DNA of 16,062 bases from an uncultured Rhodobacter sp. Lineage in GTDB: Bacteria > Pseudomonadota > Alphaproteobacteria > Rhodobacterales > Rhodobacteraceae. Below the pieces are notes generated by a model, which saw only the letters and a program-made list of their open reading frames with translations, was not told the origin of the DNA and made no database searches. Shown here one piece after another: positions 1-6,714 of the stretch. The first letter of the stretch is position 1. Each line of letters begins with the position of its first letter. The stretch covers positions 1-16,062 of the forward strand of contig CALGTJ010000704.1 of assembly GCA_937901435.1 (NCBI GenBank), given 5' to 3'. A program made the translations under genes and the position numbers.

Positions 1-12
1 GTCTGGCCGCAC

Positions 13-633
13 ATGCTGAAACATGTGTCCTCGCCCGACTTCACCACCGACAGCACAACCGGCAAGCTCTCTTTCCATGATTGGATCGGGACCGACTGGG
101 CCTTCTTCTTCAGCCATCCGGCCGATTTCACGCCGGTTTGCACCACCGAAGTGGGTCGCACCGCGCAACTGGCAGAACAATTCGCCGCCCGTGGCGTCAA
201 ACCGATCGGTCTGTCCACTGACACTGTCGGCGAGCATATGAAATGGATCGAGGATGTGAACGACACGCAGCACACGACGCTGCGCTTTCCCATTGTGGCC
301 GACCCGGATCTGAGCATCGCGAAACTCTATGACATGATCCACCCGAACGAGAGCGTGACCGCCGCCGTGCGGTCTGTCTTTATCATTGATCCGGATAAGA
401 AAATCCGTCTGACAATGACCTATCCGATGAACGTCGGGCGCAATTTCGACGAGGTTCTGCGGGTGATCGACGCATTGCAAACCGCCGACCAGTTCAAGAT
501 CGCCACACCTGCCGATTGGGTGCCCGGTCAAGACGTCATCATCCCACCATCCGTGACAGAGGCAGAGGCAAAAGCCGCCTTTCCGCAAGGCTACACCACT
601 CTGCGCCCGTATTTGCGCACCGTTTCCCTCTGA
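13..633 (+). CDS. 1-Cys peroxiredoxin (Prx6/AhpC-TSA family)
   Basis: This is a cytoplasmic peroxiredoxin that should reduce hydrogen peroxide and alkyl hydroperoxides through one peroxidatic cysteine. The active-site motif PVCTTE gives Cys43, which is the only cysteine in the 206-residue product; this fits the 1-Cys (Prx6) class, which needs an external thiol for recycling. The family pattern continues through FSHPADFTP before the cysteine, the IVADPD and YDMIHPN segments in the middle, RSVFIIDP, and a C-terminal domain with TPADWVPGQDVI and LRPYLRT. The start is uncertain: the frame is open to the left edge (codons V-W-P-H before the ATG), no Shine-Dalgarno is visible in the 12 bases shown, and family members usually carry about two more residues before the PDF motif. 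The real start may therefore lie outside the window. The next gene begins 32 nt downstream on the same strand. Confidence 0.93.
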   Translation: MLKHVSSPDFTTDSTTGKLSFHDWIGTDWAFFFSHPADFTPVCTTEVGRTAQLAEQFAARGVKPIGLSTDTVGEHMKWIEDVNDTQHTTLRFPIVADPDLSIAKLYDMIHPNESVTAAVRSVFIIDPDKKIRLTMTYPMNVGRNFDEVLRVIDALQTADQFKIATPADWVPGQDVIIPPSVTEAEAKAAFPQGYTTLRPYLRTVSL

Positions 634-665
634 CACCCCATCCCCCCTTTACAGGAGTATTTGCC

Positions 666-1103
666 ATGAAAACCCTCACCGCCATCGCACTGATCGCCAG
701 CCTCGCCCCCTTTACCGCCAACGCCCAACAAGCGCCGGGCGGGCATTTCATCGAAAACTGGGATCTGGATGAAAACGGCGCTGTCTCTTTGGACGAGATG
801 ACCGAGAAACGCGGCGATGTGTTTTACATGTTCGACGTGGACGAGAACGAGATCCTCGATGCCGCCGAATATGTGCTGTTCGACGAGACCCGCGCCGCCG
901 ACATGGCCGCGAATGCCGAAGGTCACGGTAAAGGAGCAGGTAGGATGCAAGAAGGTCTGACGCTGGCCTTTAATGACACAGATGGCGACGGACAGGTCAG
1001 CCGCGCCGAATTTCTGGCCCATACCGCCGATTGGCTGGCTATGGTGGACAGAGACGCAGACGGCGTCATTACGTCTCATGATTTTGGGCCAAGGAAAAAC
1101 TAA
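666..1103 (+). CDS. Exported EF-hand calcium-binding protein
   Basis: This is a 145-residue protein with a likely Sec signal peptide (residues 1-20, cleavage after ANA) and four EF-hand-like loops, so it should bind calcium in the periplasm. The loops run from D33 (DxDxNG, ending E44), D57 (DxDxN with Glu in place of the usual Gly, ending E68), D104 (DTDGDG, ending E115) and D128 (DRDADG, ending in Asp139 instead of Glu). Loops 1 and 3 look canonical, while 2 and 4 are divergent and may bind weakly. An open frame extends further upstream to 516, but the ATG at 666 is chosen because AGGAG at 653-657 lies 8 nt before it and because it begins the signal peptide. It sits between a peroxiredoxin and cydA (37 nt upstream of cydA), so co-transcription is likely. 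Its partner or target is unknown. Confidence 0.88.
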   Translation: MKTLTAIALIASLAPFTANAQQAPGGHFIENWDLDENGAVSLDEMTEKRGDVFYMFDVDENEILDAAEYVLFDETRAADMAANAEGHGKGAGRMQEGLTLAFNDTDGDGQVSRAEFLAHTADWLAMVDRDADGVITSHDFGPRKN

Positions 1104-1140
1104 CTGATGCTCAATCGTTAGCCGTTAGCCGGAGGCACCC

Positions 1141-2550
1141 ATGTTCGAAAGTCTGACCGCAGAGACACTTGCAAGGATACAGTTCGCCTTTACTGTGTCC
1201 TTTCACATCATTTTTCCGGCGTTTTCCATCGGTCTGGCCAGCTATCTGGCCGTTCTGAATGCCCTGTGGCTGAGAACGCGGGATCAGACCTATCTGACAC
1301 TGTTCACCTACTGGAAAAAGATCTTTGCGGTGGCCTTTGGCATGGGCGTCGTCTCTGGCATTGTGATGTCCTACCAGTTCGGCACAAACTGGAGCGTGTT
1401 TTCAGACAAGACAGGCCCCGTCCTTGGCCCGCTTATGGCCTACGAGGTGCTGTCGGCCTTCTTCCTTGAGGCCGGGTTCCTTGGCATCATGTTGTTCGGG
1501 CGCGAGCGCGTGGGCGACAAGCTGCATATGTTTGCCACGGGCATGGTCGCCTTTGGCACGCTGATGTCGGCCACATGGATCCTGTCGGTGAATTCATGGA
1601 TGCAGACACCTGCGGGCTATAGCATCAACGAGGTCGGCCAGTTTGTGCCAGAGGATTGGTGGGCCATCGTGTTCAACCCCTCTTTCCCCTATCGATTGGT
1701 GCATATGGTGCTGGCCGCCTACCTGACAACGGCACTTGTGGTCGGGGCTGTCGGGGGTCTTCACCTGCTGCGCGACCGCGCAGATATGGCGGCGCGGCGG
1801 ATGTTTTCCATGGCCATGTGGATGCTGATCACCGTCGCCCCCTTGCAGATTTTAGCGGGCGATTTCCACGGGCTGAACACGCTGGAACACCAGCCCGCCA
1901 AAGTCATGGCGATGGAGGGGCATTACGACAGCCACCCCGACGGCGCGCCGCTGATCCTGTTTGGCATCCCCAATCCAGAGGAAAAGCGGATCGATTACGC
2001 GGTACAGATCCCGAAACTGTCCAGCCTGATCCTGAAACACGATCTGAACGCGCCATTGGCCGGGCTGGATACGATCCCGGATGAGGATGAACCCCCCGTC
2101 GCGATTGTGTTCTGGAGCTTTCGGGTGATGATCGCCCTCGGCTTTGCCATGCTTGGTCTTGGCGCATGGAGCCTGTGGCGTCGCCTGCGCGGACGCCTTT
2201 ATGACGACCCGCTGCTGCACCGTGCTGCCATCGTGATGGGACCGATGGGCTTTGTCGCCGTTCTGGCCGGGTGGATCACCACAGAGGTCGGCCGCCAGCC
2301 CTATACCGTCTATGGCCTGTTGCGTACCTCTGACAGCCTCGCACCCGTGGCCGCACCTGCGGTTGCAGCCTCACTGATGGCCTTCATCGTGGTCTATTTC
2401 TTTATCTTCGGGGCGGGCACATTCTATCTGCTGCGGATGATGAACAAACGCCCCGCCACGCCGCATCTGGGGCTAAAGGACGGGCCGATCCGCACCGCAA
2501 AAATGGCGCGCATAGCACCAGACGTCCCCAACGCAACCCCCGGTGAATAG
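1141..2550 (+). CDS. cydA: Cytochrome bd-type quinol oxidase subunit I, short Q-loop (CioA-like)
   Basis: This is the haem-bearing subunit of a bd quinol:O2 oxidoreductase in the inner membrane. It oxidises quinol and reduces oxygen to water without pumping protons. Haem ligands can be placed by motif: H22 (SFHIIFP), H188 (YRLVHM) and M330 (WSFRVM). The acidic pair E102 and E110 (YEVLSAFFLEAG) matches the proton-channel/haem glutamates of E. coli CydA. The quinol loop keeps QPAK and MEGH (K254, E259) but is short, and with GWITTEVGRQPYTVYGLLRT-type sequence near the end the 469-residue protein resembles the cyanide-insensitive oxidase (Cio) branch, not the longer E. coli form. GGAGG at 1131-1135 sets the start. 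cydB follows after 11 nt. The Cio assignment comes from family resemblance; cyanide resistance itself cannot be read from sequence. Confidence 0.97.
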   Translation: MFESLTAETLARIQFAFTVSFHIIFPAFSIGLASYLAVLNALWLRTRDQTYLTLFTYWKKIFAVAFGMGVVSGIVMSYQFGTNWSVFSDKTGPVLGPLMAYEVLSAFFLEAGFLGIMLFGRERVGDKLHMFATGMVAFGTLMSATWILSVNSWMQTPAGYSINEVGQFVPEDWWAIVFNPSFPYRLVHMVLAAYLTTALVVGAVGGLHLLRDRADMAARRMFSMAMWMLITVAPLQILAGDFHGLNTLEHQPAKVMAMEGHYDSHPDGAPLILFGIPNPEEKRIDYAVQIPKLSSLILKHDLNAPLAGLDTIPDEDEPPVAIVFWSFRVMIALGFAMLGLGAWSLWRRLRGRLYDDPLLHRAAIVMGPMGFVAVLAGWITTEVGRQPYTVYGLLRTSDSLAPVAAPAVAASLMAFIVVYFFIFGAGTFYLLRMMNKRPATPHLGLKDGPIRTAKMARIAPDVPNATPGE

Positions 2551-2561
2551 GATAATCTGAA

Positions 2562-3566
2562 ATGATTTTCGAACTTTCTTTCATCTGGGCGGGCATTATC
2601 GCGTTTGCCGTGCTGACCTATGTGATCCTTGATGGGTTTGACCTTGGCGTCGGTATCCTGTTTCCCTTCGCCAGAGGAGAGCGTGACAAGTCGACCATGA
2701 TGAACTCTATCGCGCCGATCTGGGACGGCAATGAAACATGGCTGGTGATGGGGGGCGGCGGACTGTTCGCTGTGTTTCCGCTGGCCTATGCCGTGATCAT
2801 GCCCGCGCTTTATATGCCGATCATCCTGATGCTGCTGGCGCTGGTGTTTCGCGGCGTCGCGTTCGAATACCGCTGGCGCACAGAGCGGTGGAAACCCGTC
2901 TGGGACGTGGGCTTTTTCGGTGGCTCCGTCGTCGCGGCCTTCATGCAGGGGATCGCGCTTGGCGCTTTGGTGCAAGGCATCGAGGTCGCGGATCGCGCCT
3001 ATGCCGGGGGCTGGTGGGACTGGCTGAGCGTGTTTTCGATCCTGACGGGCGTGGCTGTTGTGATCGGTTACGCCTTGCTTGGGGCCACATGGCTGGTGCT
3101 GAAAACCGAGGACAGCCTGCAGCGGCAAATGCAGGGGTATGCGTGGTGGCTGGCCGTCGGAACGCTTGGTTTTATTGGTGTCGTCAGCCTGATGACCCCG
3201 TTTCAGGACCCAGAGTATTTCCGCCGCTGGTTCGATATGCCCGGCGTGTTCTTTAGCGTGCTGATGCCCGTCTTGATGCTGATCACCACTTGGCTTCTGT
3301 TCACCGGACTGTCTGCGGGCAGGGATTTGCAACCGTTTCTGGCCTCTCTAAGCCTCTTCGTGCTGTGTTTCATCGGCATAGGGATCAGCTTTTACCCCCA
3401 TATCGTCCCCCCCGGCCTGACCATCGCAGAGGCCGCCGCCCCTGACAGCAGCCTGAAATTCGCGCTGGTGGGCACGGTGGTGCTGATCCCGCTGATCCTC
3501 GGCTACACCGCCTATGCCTATTGGGTGTTTCGCGGCAAGGTCGACCCCGAGGAGGGCTATCATTGA
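2562..3566 (+). CDS. cydB: Cytochrome bd-type quinol oxidase subunit II (CioB-like)
   Basis: This is the second integral-membrane subunit of the bd oxidase, needed for assembly and haem binding by subunit I. The 334-residue protein starts with the family's first helix, including the LDGFDLGVG motif (residues 23-31), followed by IWDGNETWLV with W54 and D55 (a highly conserved segment) and FRGVAFEYR. Several further hydrophobic helices follow up to the C-terminal EEGYH. The Shine-Dalgarno is weak (AGGAT, about 10 nt before the ATG), so translation may be partly coupled to cydA. The last codons contain a strong Shine-Dalgarno for a small downstream gene whose TTG start overlaps this stop codon. 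The length is at the short end for CydB, as is common in Cio-type enzymes. Confidence 0.97.
   Translation: MIFELSFIWAGIIAFAVLTYVILDGFDLGVGILFPFARGERDKSTMMNSIAPIWDGNETWLVMGGGGLFAVFPLAYAVIMPALYMPIILMLLALVFRGVAFEYRWRTERWKPVWDVGFFGGSVVAAFMQGIALGALVQGIEVADRAYAGGWWDWLSVFSILTGVAVVIGYALLGATWLVLKTEDSLQRQMQGYAWWLAVGTLGFIGVVSLMTPFQDPEYFRRWFDMPGVFFSVLMPVLMLITTWLLFTGLSAGRDLQPFLASLSLFVLCFIGIGISFYPHIVPPGLTIAEAAAPDSSLKFALVGTVVLIPLILGYTAYAYWVFRGKVDPEEGYH
3549..3555 (+). promoter_or_regulatory. Shine-Dalgarno inside cydB for the 36-aa gene
   Basis: The sequence GAGGAGG lies within the final cydB codons and ends 7 nt before a TTG codon at 3563. It is the strongest ribosome-binding sequence in this operon apart from that of cydA. 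It has no role for cydB itself, so it supports translation of the small overlapping reading frame that follows. Confidence 0.7.
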
Positions 3567-3673
3567 AACAAAATGGCACCCTTGGACGCCTTCTGTGGTT
3601 CGCGGCGATCTGGCTGGCCAGCGTGGCGGTCCTTGCCATTGTCGCCCTGCTGATCCGCGCTGCGATCTATTGA
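3563..3673 (+). CDS. Small DUF2474-type membrane protein downstream of cydB
   Basis: This 36-residue frame starts at TTG and shares the four bases TTGA with the cydB stop codon. A GAGGAGG Shine-Dalgarno sits 7 nt upstream. The product has a short basic N-terminus (MKQNGTLGRL), one hydrophobic helix of about 22 residues beginning LLWFAAIWLASVAVLAI, and a tail with a single Arg, LLIRAAIY. Tiny one-helix proteins of this shape (DUF2474) are commonly found just after cioB in Cio-type operons. By analogy with CydX they may be accessory subunits that stabilise the oxidase, but that role is inferred. An intrinsic terminator begins 8 nt after the stop, so this is the last gene of the operon. The non-ATG start and short length mean gene callers may miss it. 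Confidence 0.82.
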   Translation: MKQNGTLGRLLWFAAIWLASVAVLAIVALLIRAAIY

Positions 3674-3681
3674 AACAAAAC

Positions 3682-3708
3682 AGGCCCCGCCGGAACGGGG
3701 CCTTTTTT
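3682..3708 (+). terminator. Intrinsic terminator of the cyd operon
   Basis: A perfect 8-bp GC-rich stem (AGGCCCCG at 3682-3689 pairing with CGGGGCCT at 3696-3703) encloses a 6-nt loop (CCGGAA) and runs into six T residues (3703-3708). It lies 8 nt after the stop codon of the small membrane protein and marks the end of the plus-strand operon. Confidence 0.93.
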
Positions 3709-3769
3709 ATTGGAGAGCACCGTGCAACCAAGAAAACAGAGATTGTTACCACGAACCCATTTAAGAGGA

Positions 3770-4144
3770 CTATTTCGACTTCTGAGTATCCGTTTCTTGG
3801 GGTTTACTCCGCGCATCAATCATACCTTTTGCGGCAGCTAAAAGCATAAGGCGTTCCTTAGGTTCTAGCTGAGACAATAAGGCAAGCGCCTCAAAATCAT
3901 GAGCCTCTAGGTCTTTAAAATCAGGACATAAAGTAATCGCGCGAATATCGACTTTCGCAGCTGCGGCAAGCGCGACCAGCGTCTTATAAGTCGGATTTTT
4001 CACTTTCTTTTCAATAATGTCTCGCACACCCGTATGACCCATGCCCGCTGCCTTTGCCCAAGCGGAGGCGGTTAAACCTTTTGCTCGGATGATCGCTTGG
4101 AGGTTCTCCGCAATAAGGTTAGTGAGGTCATCGTCGTCATCCAT
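3770..4144 (-). CDS. XRE-type helix-turn-helix transcriptional regulator
   Basis: This 124-residue protein has an acidic N-terminus (MDDDDD), then a helix-turn-helix of the Cro/CI (XRE) type at about residues 24-64. Within it, TASAWAKAAGM precedes the turn, GVRDIIEKK is the likely recognition helix, and the domain closes with NPTYKTLVALAAAA. The C-terminal part (residues 84-110, FEALALLSQLEPKERLMLLA) is helical, as in small phage- or plasmid-type repressors. Three 60-base lines counted by hand within the gene are each 43% GC, against 65% for a line in cydB, so the gene appears foreign. It lies 69 nt beyond the permease stop on the same strand, and its 3' end faces the cyd terminator. A weak AAGGA lies 13 nt before the start. 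DNA target and regulated genes are unknown. Confidence 0.85.
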   Translation of the reverse strand: MDDDDDLTNLIAENLQAIIRAKGLTASAWAKAAGMGHTGVRDIIEKKVKNPTYKTLVALAAAAKVDIRAITLCPDFKDLEAHDFEALALLSQLEPKERLMLLAAAKGMIDARSKPQETDTQKSK

Positions 4145-4213
4145 GGACGCTTGGTCATCCTTTGTACTGGTTGGCTGGATTAGGATATCACCTTTTTCTA
4201 TTCAGTAATTAAC

Positions 4214-6190
4214 TCAGGCCGTGGCGGGCTGGTCCTGTTTCAGGCACCACCAGTTATAGGCAAAGACCGCGACGATCACCGCTGCCCCGACTGCCTCGAT
4301 GGCGACATCCGACCAGAACACACCGATGATCGCCGGGATCATCAGCGCGCGCGGGATCAGCGAGATATGGGTGAACAGGAACCCCTCCAGCACCGCGGCA
4401 AAAGCGGCCAACGCCAGCATCACAATCACCCCGTTCCACAACACCAGCGGCAGCGGACCGCCCATAATAATTGGCTCGTTGAACACCATGAACAGCGGGA
4501 TCAGATAGAGACCCTTGGCGTATTTCCACGCCTGAAAGCTGGTCTCCATCGGTTTTGACCCCGCGATCGCCGCGCCGGCAAAGCCCGCAAGGGCTACGGG
4601 AGGCGTCACGTTGCTGTCCTGCGAATACCAGAACACCAGCAAATGCGCGATCAGCACCGGTATCCCGAACTCATTTACAAGCGCCGGACCCACAAGAATG
4701 ATCAGCACGATATAGGCCGCCGTCACCGGCAGACCCATCCCGAGGATCAAGCTGGCAATCGCCACCAGCAACAGCGCCAGCACCAGATTACCGCCCGAAA
4801 AGGCAATCATCATGGCCGAAAATTTCAGGCCAAGCCCGGTCAAACCCACGACGCCCACGATAATCCCGGCCACCGCACAGGCGATGGACACCGCCACCGC
4901 ATTGCGCGCGCCCAACTCAAGCGCTTGCAGGATCATCAATACACCGCGCTTCAGCATGGCGAGGAAATTATCGACCGACGGTTCATTCCTCGAAAACGTC
5001 CACAAGGACCGCGCACCAGCGGCGAAAAGCACCGCCAAAATGGCGAAAAAGCCGACCCGCATCGGGGAATAGCCGACAATCAGGAAGTAGGTCAGCGCCA
5101 CCAGCGGCAGCAGGAAATGCCACCCGCCGATCAGGACTTCGCGGGTCTTGGGCAGTTCATCCGCCGGGATGCCCTTCATCCCCAGCTTGACGGCGGCGAT
5201 ATGCACCAGCAGATAGACCGACCCGAAATAGAGAAAGGCGGGAAAGATCGAGACCAGCACGATGTCCACGTAAGGCACACGGGTGAACTCGCTCATCAGG
5301 AACGCACCGGCCCCCATCAGCGGCGGCATGATCTGTCCGCCCGTCGAGGCGGCGGCCTCGATTCCCCCCGCCTGTGCGAGGCGATAGCCCAGCTTTTTCA
5401 TCAGCGGGATCGTAAAGGCCCCGGTGGTCACTACATTGGCAATGGCAGAGCCAGAGATCGACCCCATGCCCGCAGAGGCGATCACGGCGGCTTTGGCCGG
5501 GCCGCCGCGCTGTTTTCCGGTCGCCGCATAGGCCAGATCGATAAAGAACTTGCCCGCGCCCGTGACCTCTAGAAACGCGCCAAACAGCACGAACACAAAG
5601 ATGAACGTCGACGCCACACCCAGCGGAATCCCATAGATCCCCTCTGCGCCAAGGGTCATCTGGCTGGCGACCCGGTCGATGGAATATCCGCGATGGTTCA
5701 TGATGCCGGGCAGATAATCCGACAGCCACGGCAGCGGGCCACGGGTTCCGCCAAAGGCATAAAGCAGGAACACAGCGCCGATGACGGTCATCACCAGTCC
5801 CACACAGCGGCGCGCAGCCTCCAGCACCAGCAGCACCGTGACAATCCCCATGGCCACGTCGATCTGACGCGGGAAAATGGCGTTGGCGATGATGTCGATG
5901 TTCCACGGCACCCAGCCGCCGACCACAATCGATACCGCAATCAGCGCGCCGTCAATGGCCCAGCCAACCGGGCCGCGATGACGCGCCGACCCAGAGACCG
6001 GATAGATCAGAAAACACAGGACGAGGATAAATCCAAGGTGGATCGGCCGCTGGTAAAACAGGCCTAAGGGCTGCACCCCGGCCGCATAAAGCTGAAACAG
6101 CGACAGGGTGATGCCGACGATGGTGATCAGCTTGAGCATGACCCAGCCCGGCATGGCAGGCTGTGGATCTACGGCGACGCTTTCGCTCAT
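4214..6190 (-). CDS. TRAP transporter fused 4TM/12TM permease (TAXI type)
   Basis: This inner-membrane permease fuses the small (DctQ-like) and large (DctM-like) TRAP subunits, giving 658 residues and many hydrophobic helices. It should import the solute delivered by the TAXI binding protein, driven by an ion gradient. Family motifs, in approximate numbering, are GMGSISGSAIANVVTTGAF (241-259), EAAASTGGQIMPPLMGAGAF (278-297), GMGLPVTAAY (484-493) and QDSNVTPPVALAGFAGAAI (524-542). An ATG eight codons upstream (6214) is in frame but has no Shine-Dalgarno; the ATG at 6190 has AAGGA 7 nt before it and was chosen. The gene is third in its operon, 58 nt after the DUF1850 gene. The substrate cannot be read from sequence; characterised TAXI systems take up organic acids or amino acids such as glutamate-like compounds. 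Confidence 0.95.
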   Translation of the reverse strand: MSESVAVDPQPAMPGWVMLKLITIVGITLSLFQLYAAGVQPLGLFYQRPIHLGFILVLCFLIYPVSGSARHRGPVGWAIDGALIAVSIVVGGWVPWNIDIIANAIFPRQIDVAMGIVTVLLVLEAARRCVGLVMTVIGAVFLLYAFGGTRGPLPWLSDYLPGIMNHRGYSIDRVASQMTLGAEGIYGIPLGVASTFIFVFVLFGAFLEVTGAGKFFIDLAYAATGKQRGGPAKAAVIASAGMGSISGSAIANVVTTGAFTIPLMKKLGYRLAQAGGIEAAASTGGQIMPPLMGAGAFLMSEFTRVPYVDIVLVSIFPAFLYFGSVYLLVHIAAVKLGMKGIPADELPKTREVLIGGWHFLLPLVALTYFLIVGYSPMRVGFFAILAVLFAAGARSLWTFSRNEPSVDNFLAMLKRGVLMILQALELGARNAVAVSIACAVAGIIVGVVGLTGLGLKFSAMMIAFSGGNLVLALLLVAIASLILGMGLPVTAAYIVLIILVGPALVNEFGIPVLIAHLLVFWYSQDSNVTPPVALAGFAGAAIAGSKPMETSFQAWKYAKGLYLIPLFMVFNEPIIMGGPLPLVLWNGVIVMLALAAFAAVLEGFLFTHISLIPRALMIPAIIGVFWSDVAIEAVGAAVIVAVFAYNWWCLKQDQPATA

Positions 6191-6197
6191 GTCTTGG

Positions 6198-6202
6198 TCC
6201 TT
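6198..6202 (-). promoter_or_regulatory. Shine-Dalgarno that decides the permease start
   Basis: AAGGA on the minus strand lies 7 nt before the ATG at 6190. The alternative ATG at 6214 is preceded by a pyrimidine- and A-rich stretch without a ribosome-binding site, so the downstream start is preferred. Confidence 0.6.
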
Positions 6203-6248
6203 TTCGGGTCCCATGAAATTTGGGGGTATTGGGGGATAGTCTGCACCG

Positions 6249-6707
6249 CTAGGGCGTGGTCAGGGCGATTTTCACCCGCGCGTGTGGCGCGATACTGGAT
6301 AGCGAGACAACGGCGTCGCCCACTTGCAGGCGGTGATCGACAGCCGCATTACCAGTGCGCAGGATATAGGCATTGCCGGGCACAGGCTCGTTCAGGTCAA
6401 TAATCCAGTAACCGCCCTGCCCGTCCGACATCTGTTTGCCCCGTCCGGGAATGTGATCCAGCCCGGCGGCAGCATCGGGCCAATGCGAGCGGTTCAGCAC
6501 CATCTCACCCCCCAGATTCAGATAGCAATCGGTGACTTCAAAGCCTTTGACCGAGTGCCGCCACAACAGGCACCATGCCCCGCCCTCGTCCACGGTCAGG
6601 TCTGCTATGACCCTGCCGTCGTCAAGCGTTGCGGTCAGTTGCGCGGCCATGATCTGAGATGGAAAAAAGAGGAGCGCCAAAAGCGCTCCTCTCAACTTTA
6701 GCCTCAC
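6249..6707 (-). CDS. DUF1850 protein of the TRAP-TAXI operon
   Basis: This is a 152-residue protein with a likely signal peptide (roughly residues 1-21, hydrophobic GALLALLFF, ending near MAA) and a DUF1850-type body: WCLLWRHSVKGFEVTD, then GLDHIPGRGKQMSDGQGGYW, a DHRLQVGD segment and a C-terminal LSSIAPHARVKIAL. DUF1850 genes commonly sit between the TAXI binding protein and the fused permease, so a role in the transporter is likely, but its biochemical function is unknown. The start is ambiguous. GTG at 6707, 7 nt after the binding-protein stop, gives a full signal peptide; TTG at 6695 is preceded by GAGG 6 nt upstream; ATG at 6650 would remove the signal peptide. A frame open further upstream overlaps the binding-protein gene and is not used. 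The signal-peptide codons contain a terminator-like hairpin. Confidence 0.85.
   Translation of the reverse strand: MRLKLRGALLALLFFPSQIMAAQLTATLDDGRVIADLTVDEGGAWCLLWRHSVKGFEVTDCYLNLGGEMVLNRSHWPDAAAGLDHIPGRGKQMSDGQGGYWIIDLNEPVPGNAYILRTGNAAVDHRLQVGDAVVSLSSIAPHARVKIALTTP
6662..6692 (-). terminator. Terminator-like hairpin between binding protein and permease genes
   Basis: On the transcribed (minus) strand AGAGGAGCGC, loop TTTTG and GCGCTCCTCT form a perfect 10-bp stem followed directly by six T residues. It begins 22 nt after the stop codon of the TAXI gene, where an intrinsic terminator would be expected, yet it lies inside the signal-peptide codons of the DUF1850 gene. Partial termination here would give the binding protein in excess over the membrane subunits. 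The structure is seen in the sequence; its efficiency is inferred. Confidence 0.8.
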
Positions 6708-6714
6708 TGTCGGC

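Noticed and set aside
516..665. 50-codon N-terminal extension of the EF-hand gene
   Set aside because: It overlaps the peroxiredoxin gene, and the ATG at 666 has both a good Shine-Dalgarno and the signal peptide.
2424..3332. 302-codon open frame on the minus strand
   Set aside because: It is antisense to cydB with a charged, His/Gln-rich translation and no recognisable domain.
3514..3849. 111-codon plus-strand open frame running from the cydB 3' end into the regulator
   Set aside because: It crosses the intrinsic terminator at 3682-3708, overlaps cydB and the regulator gene, and has no ribosome-binding site or family resemblance.
4643..5572. 309-codon open frame on the plus strand
   Set aside because: It is antisense to the TRAP permease and its product is highly charged and repetitive (His, Arg, Gln), as expected for the complement of membrane-helix codons.
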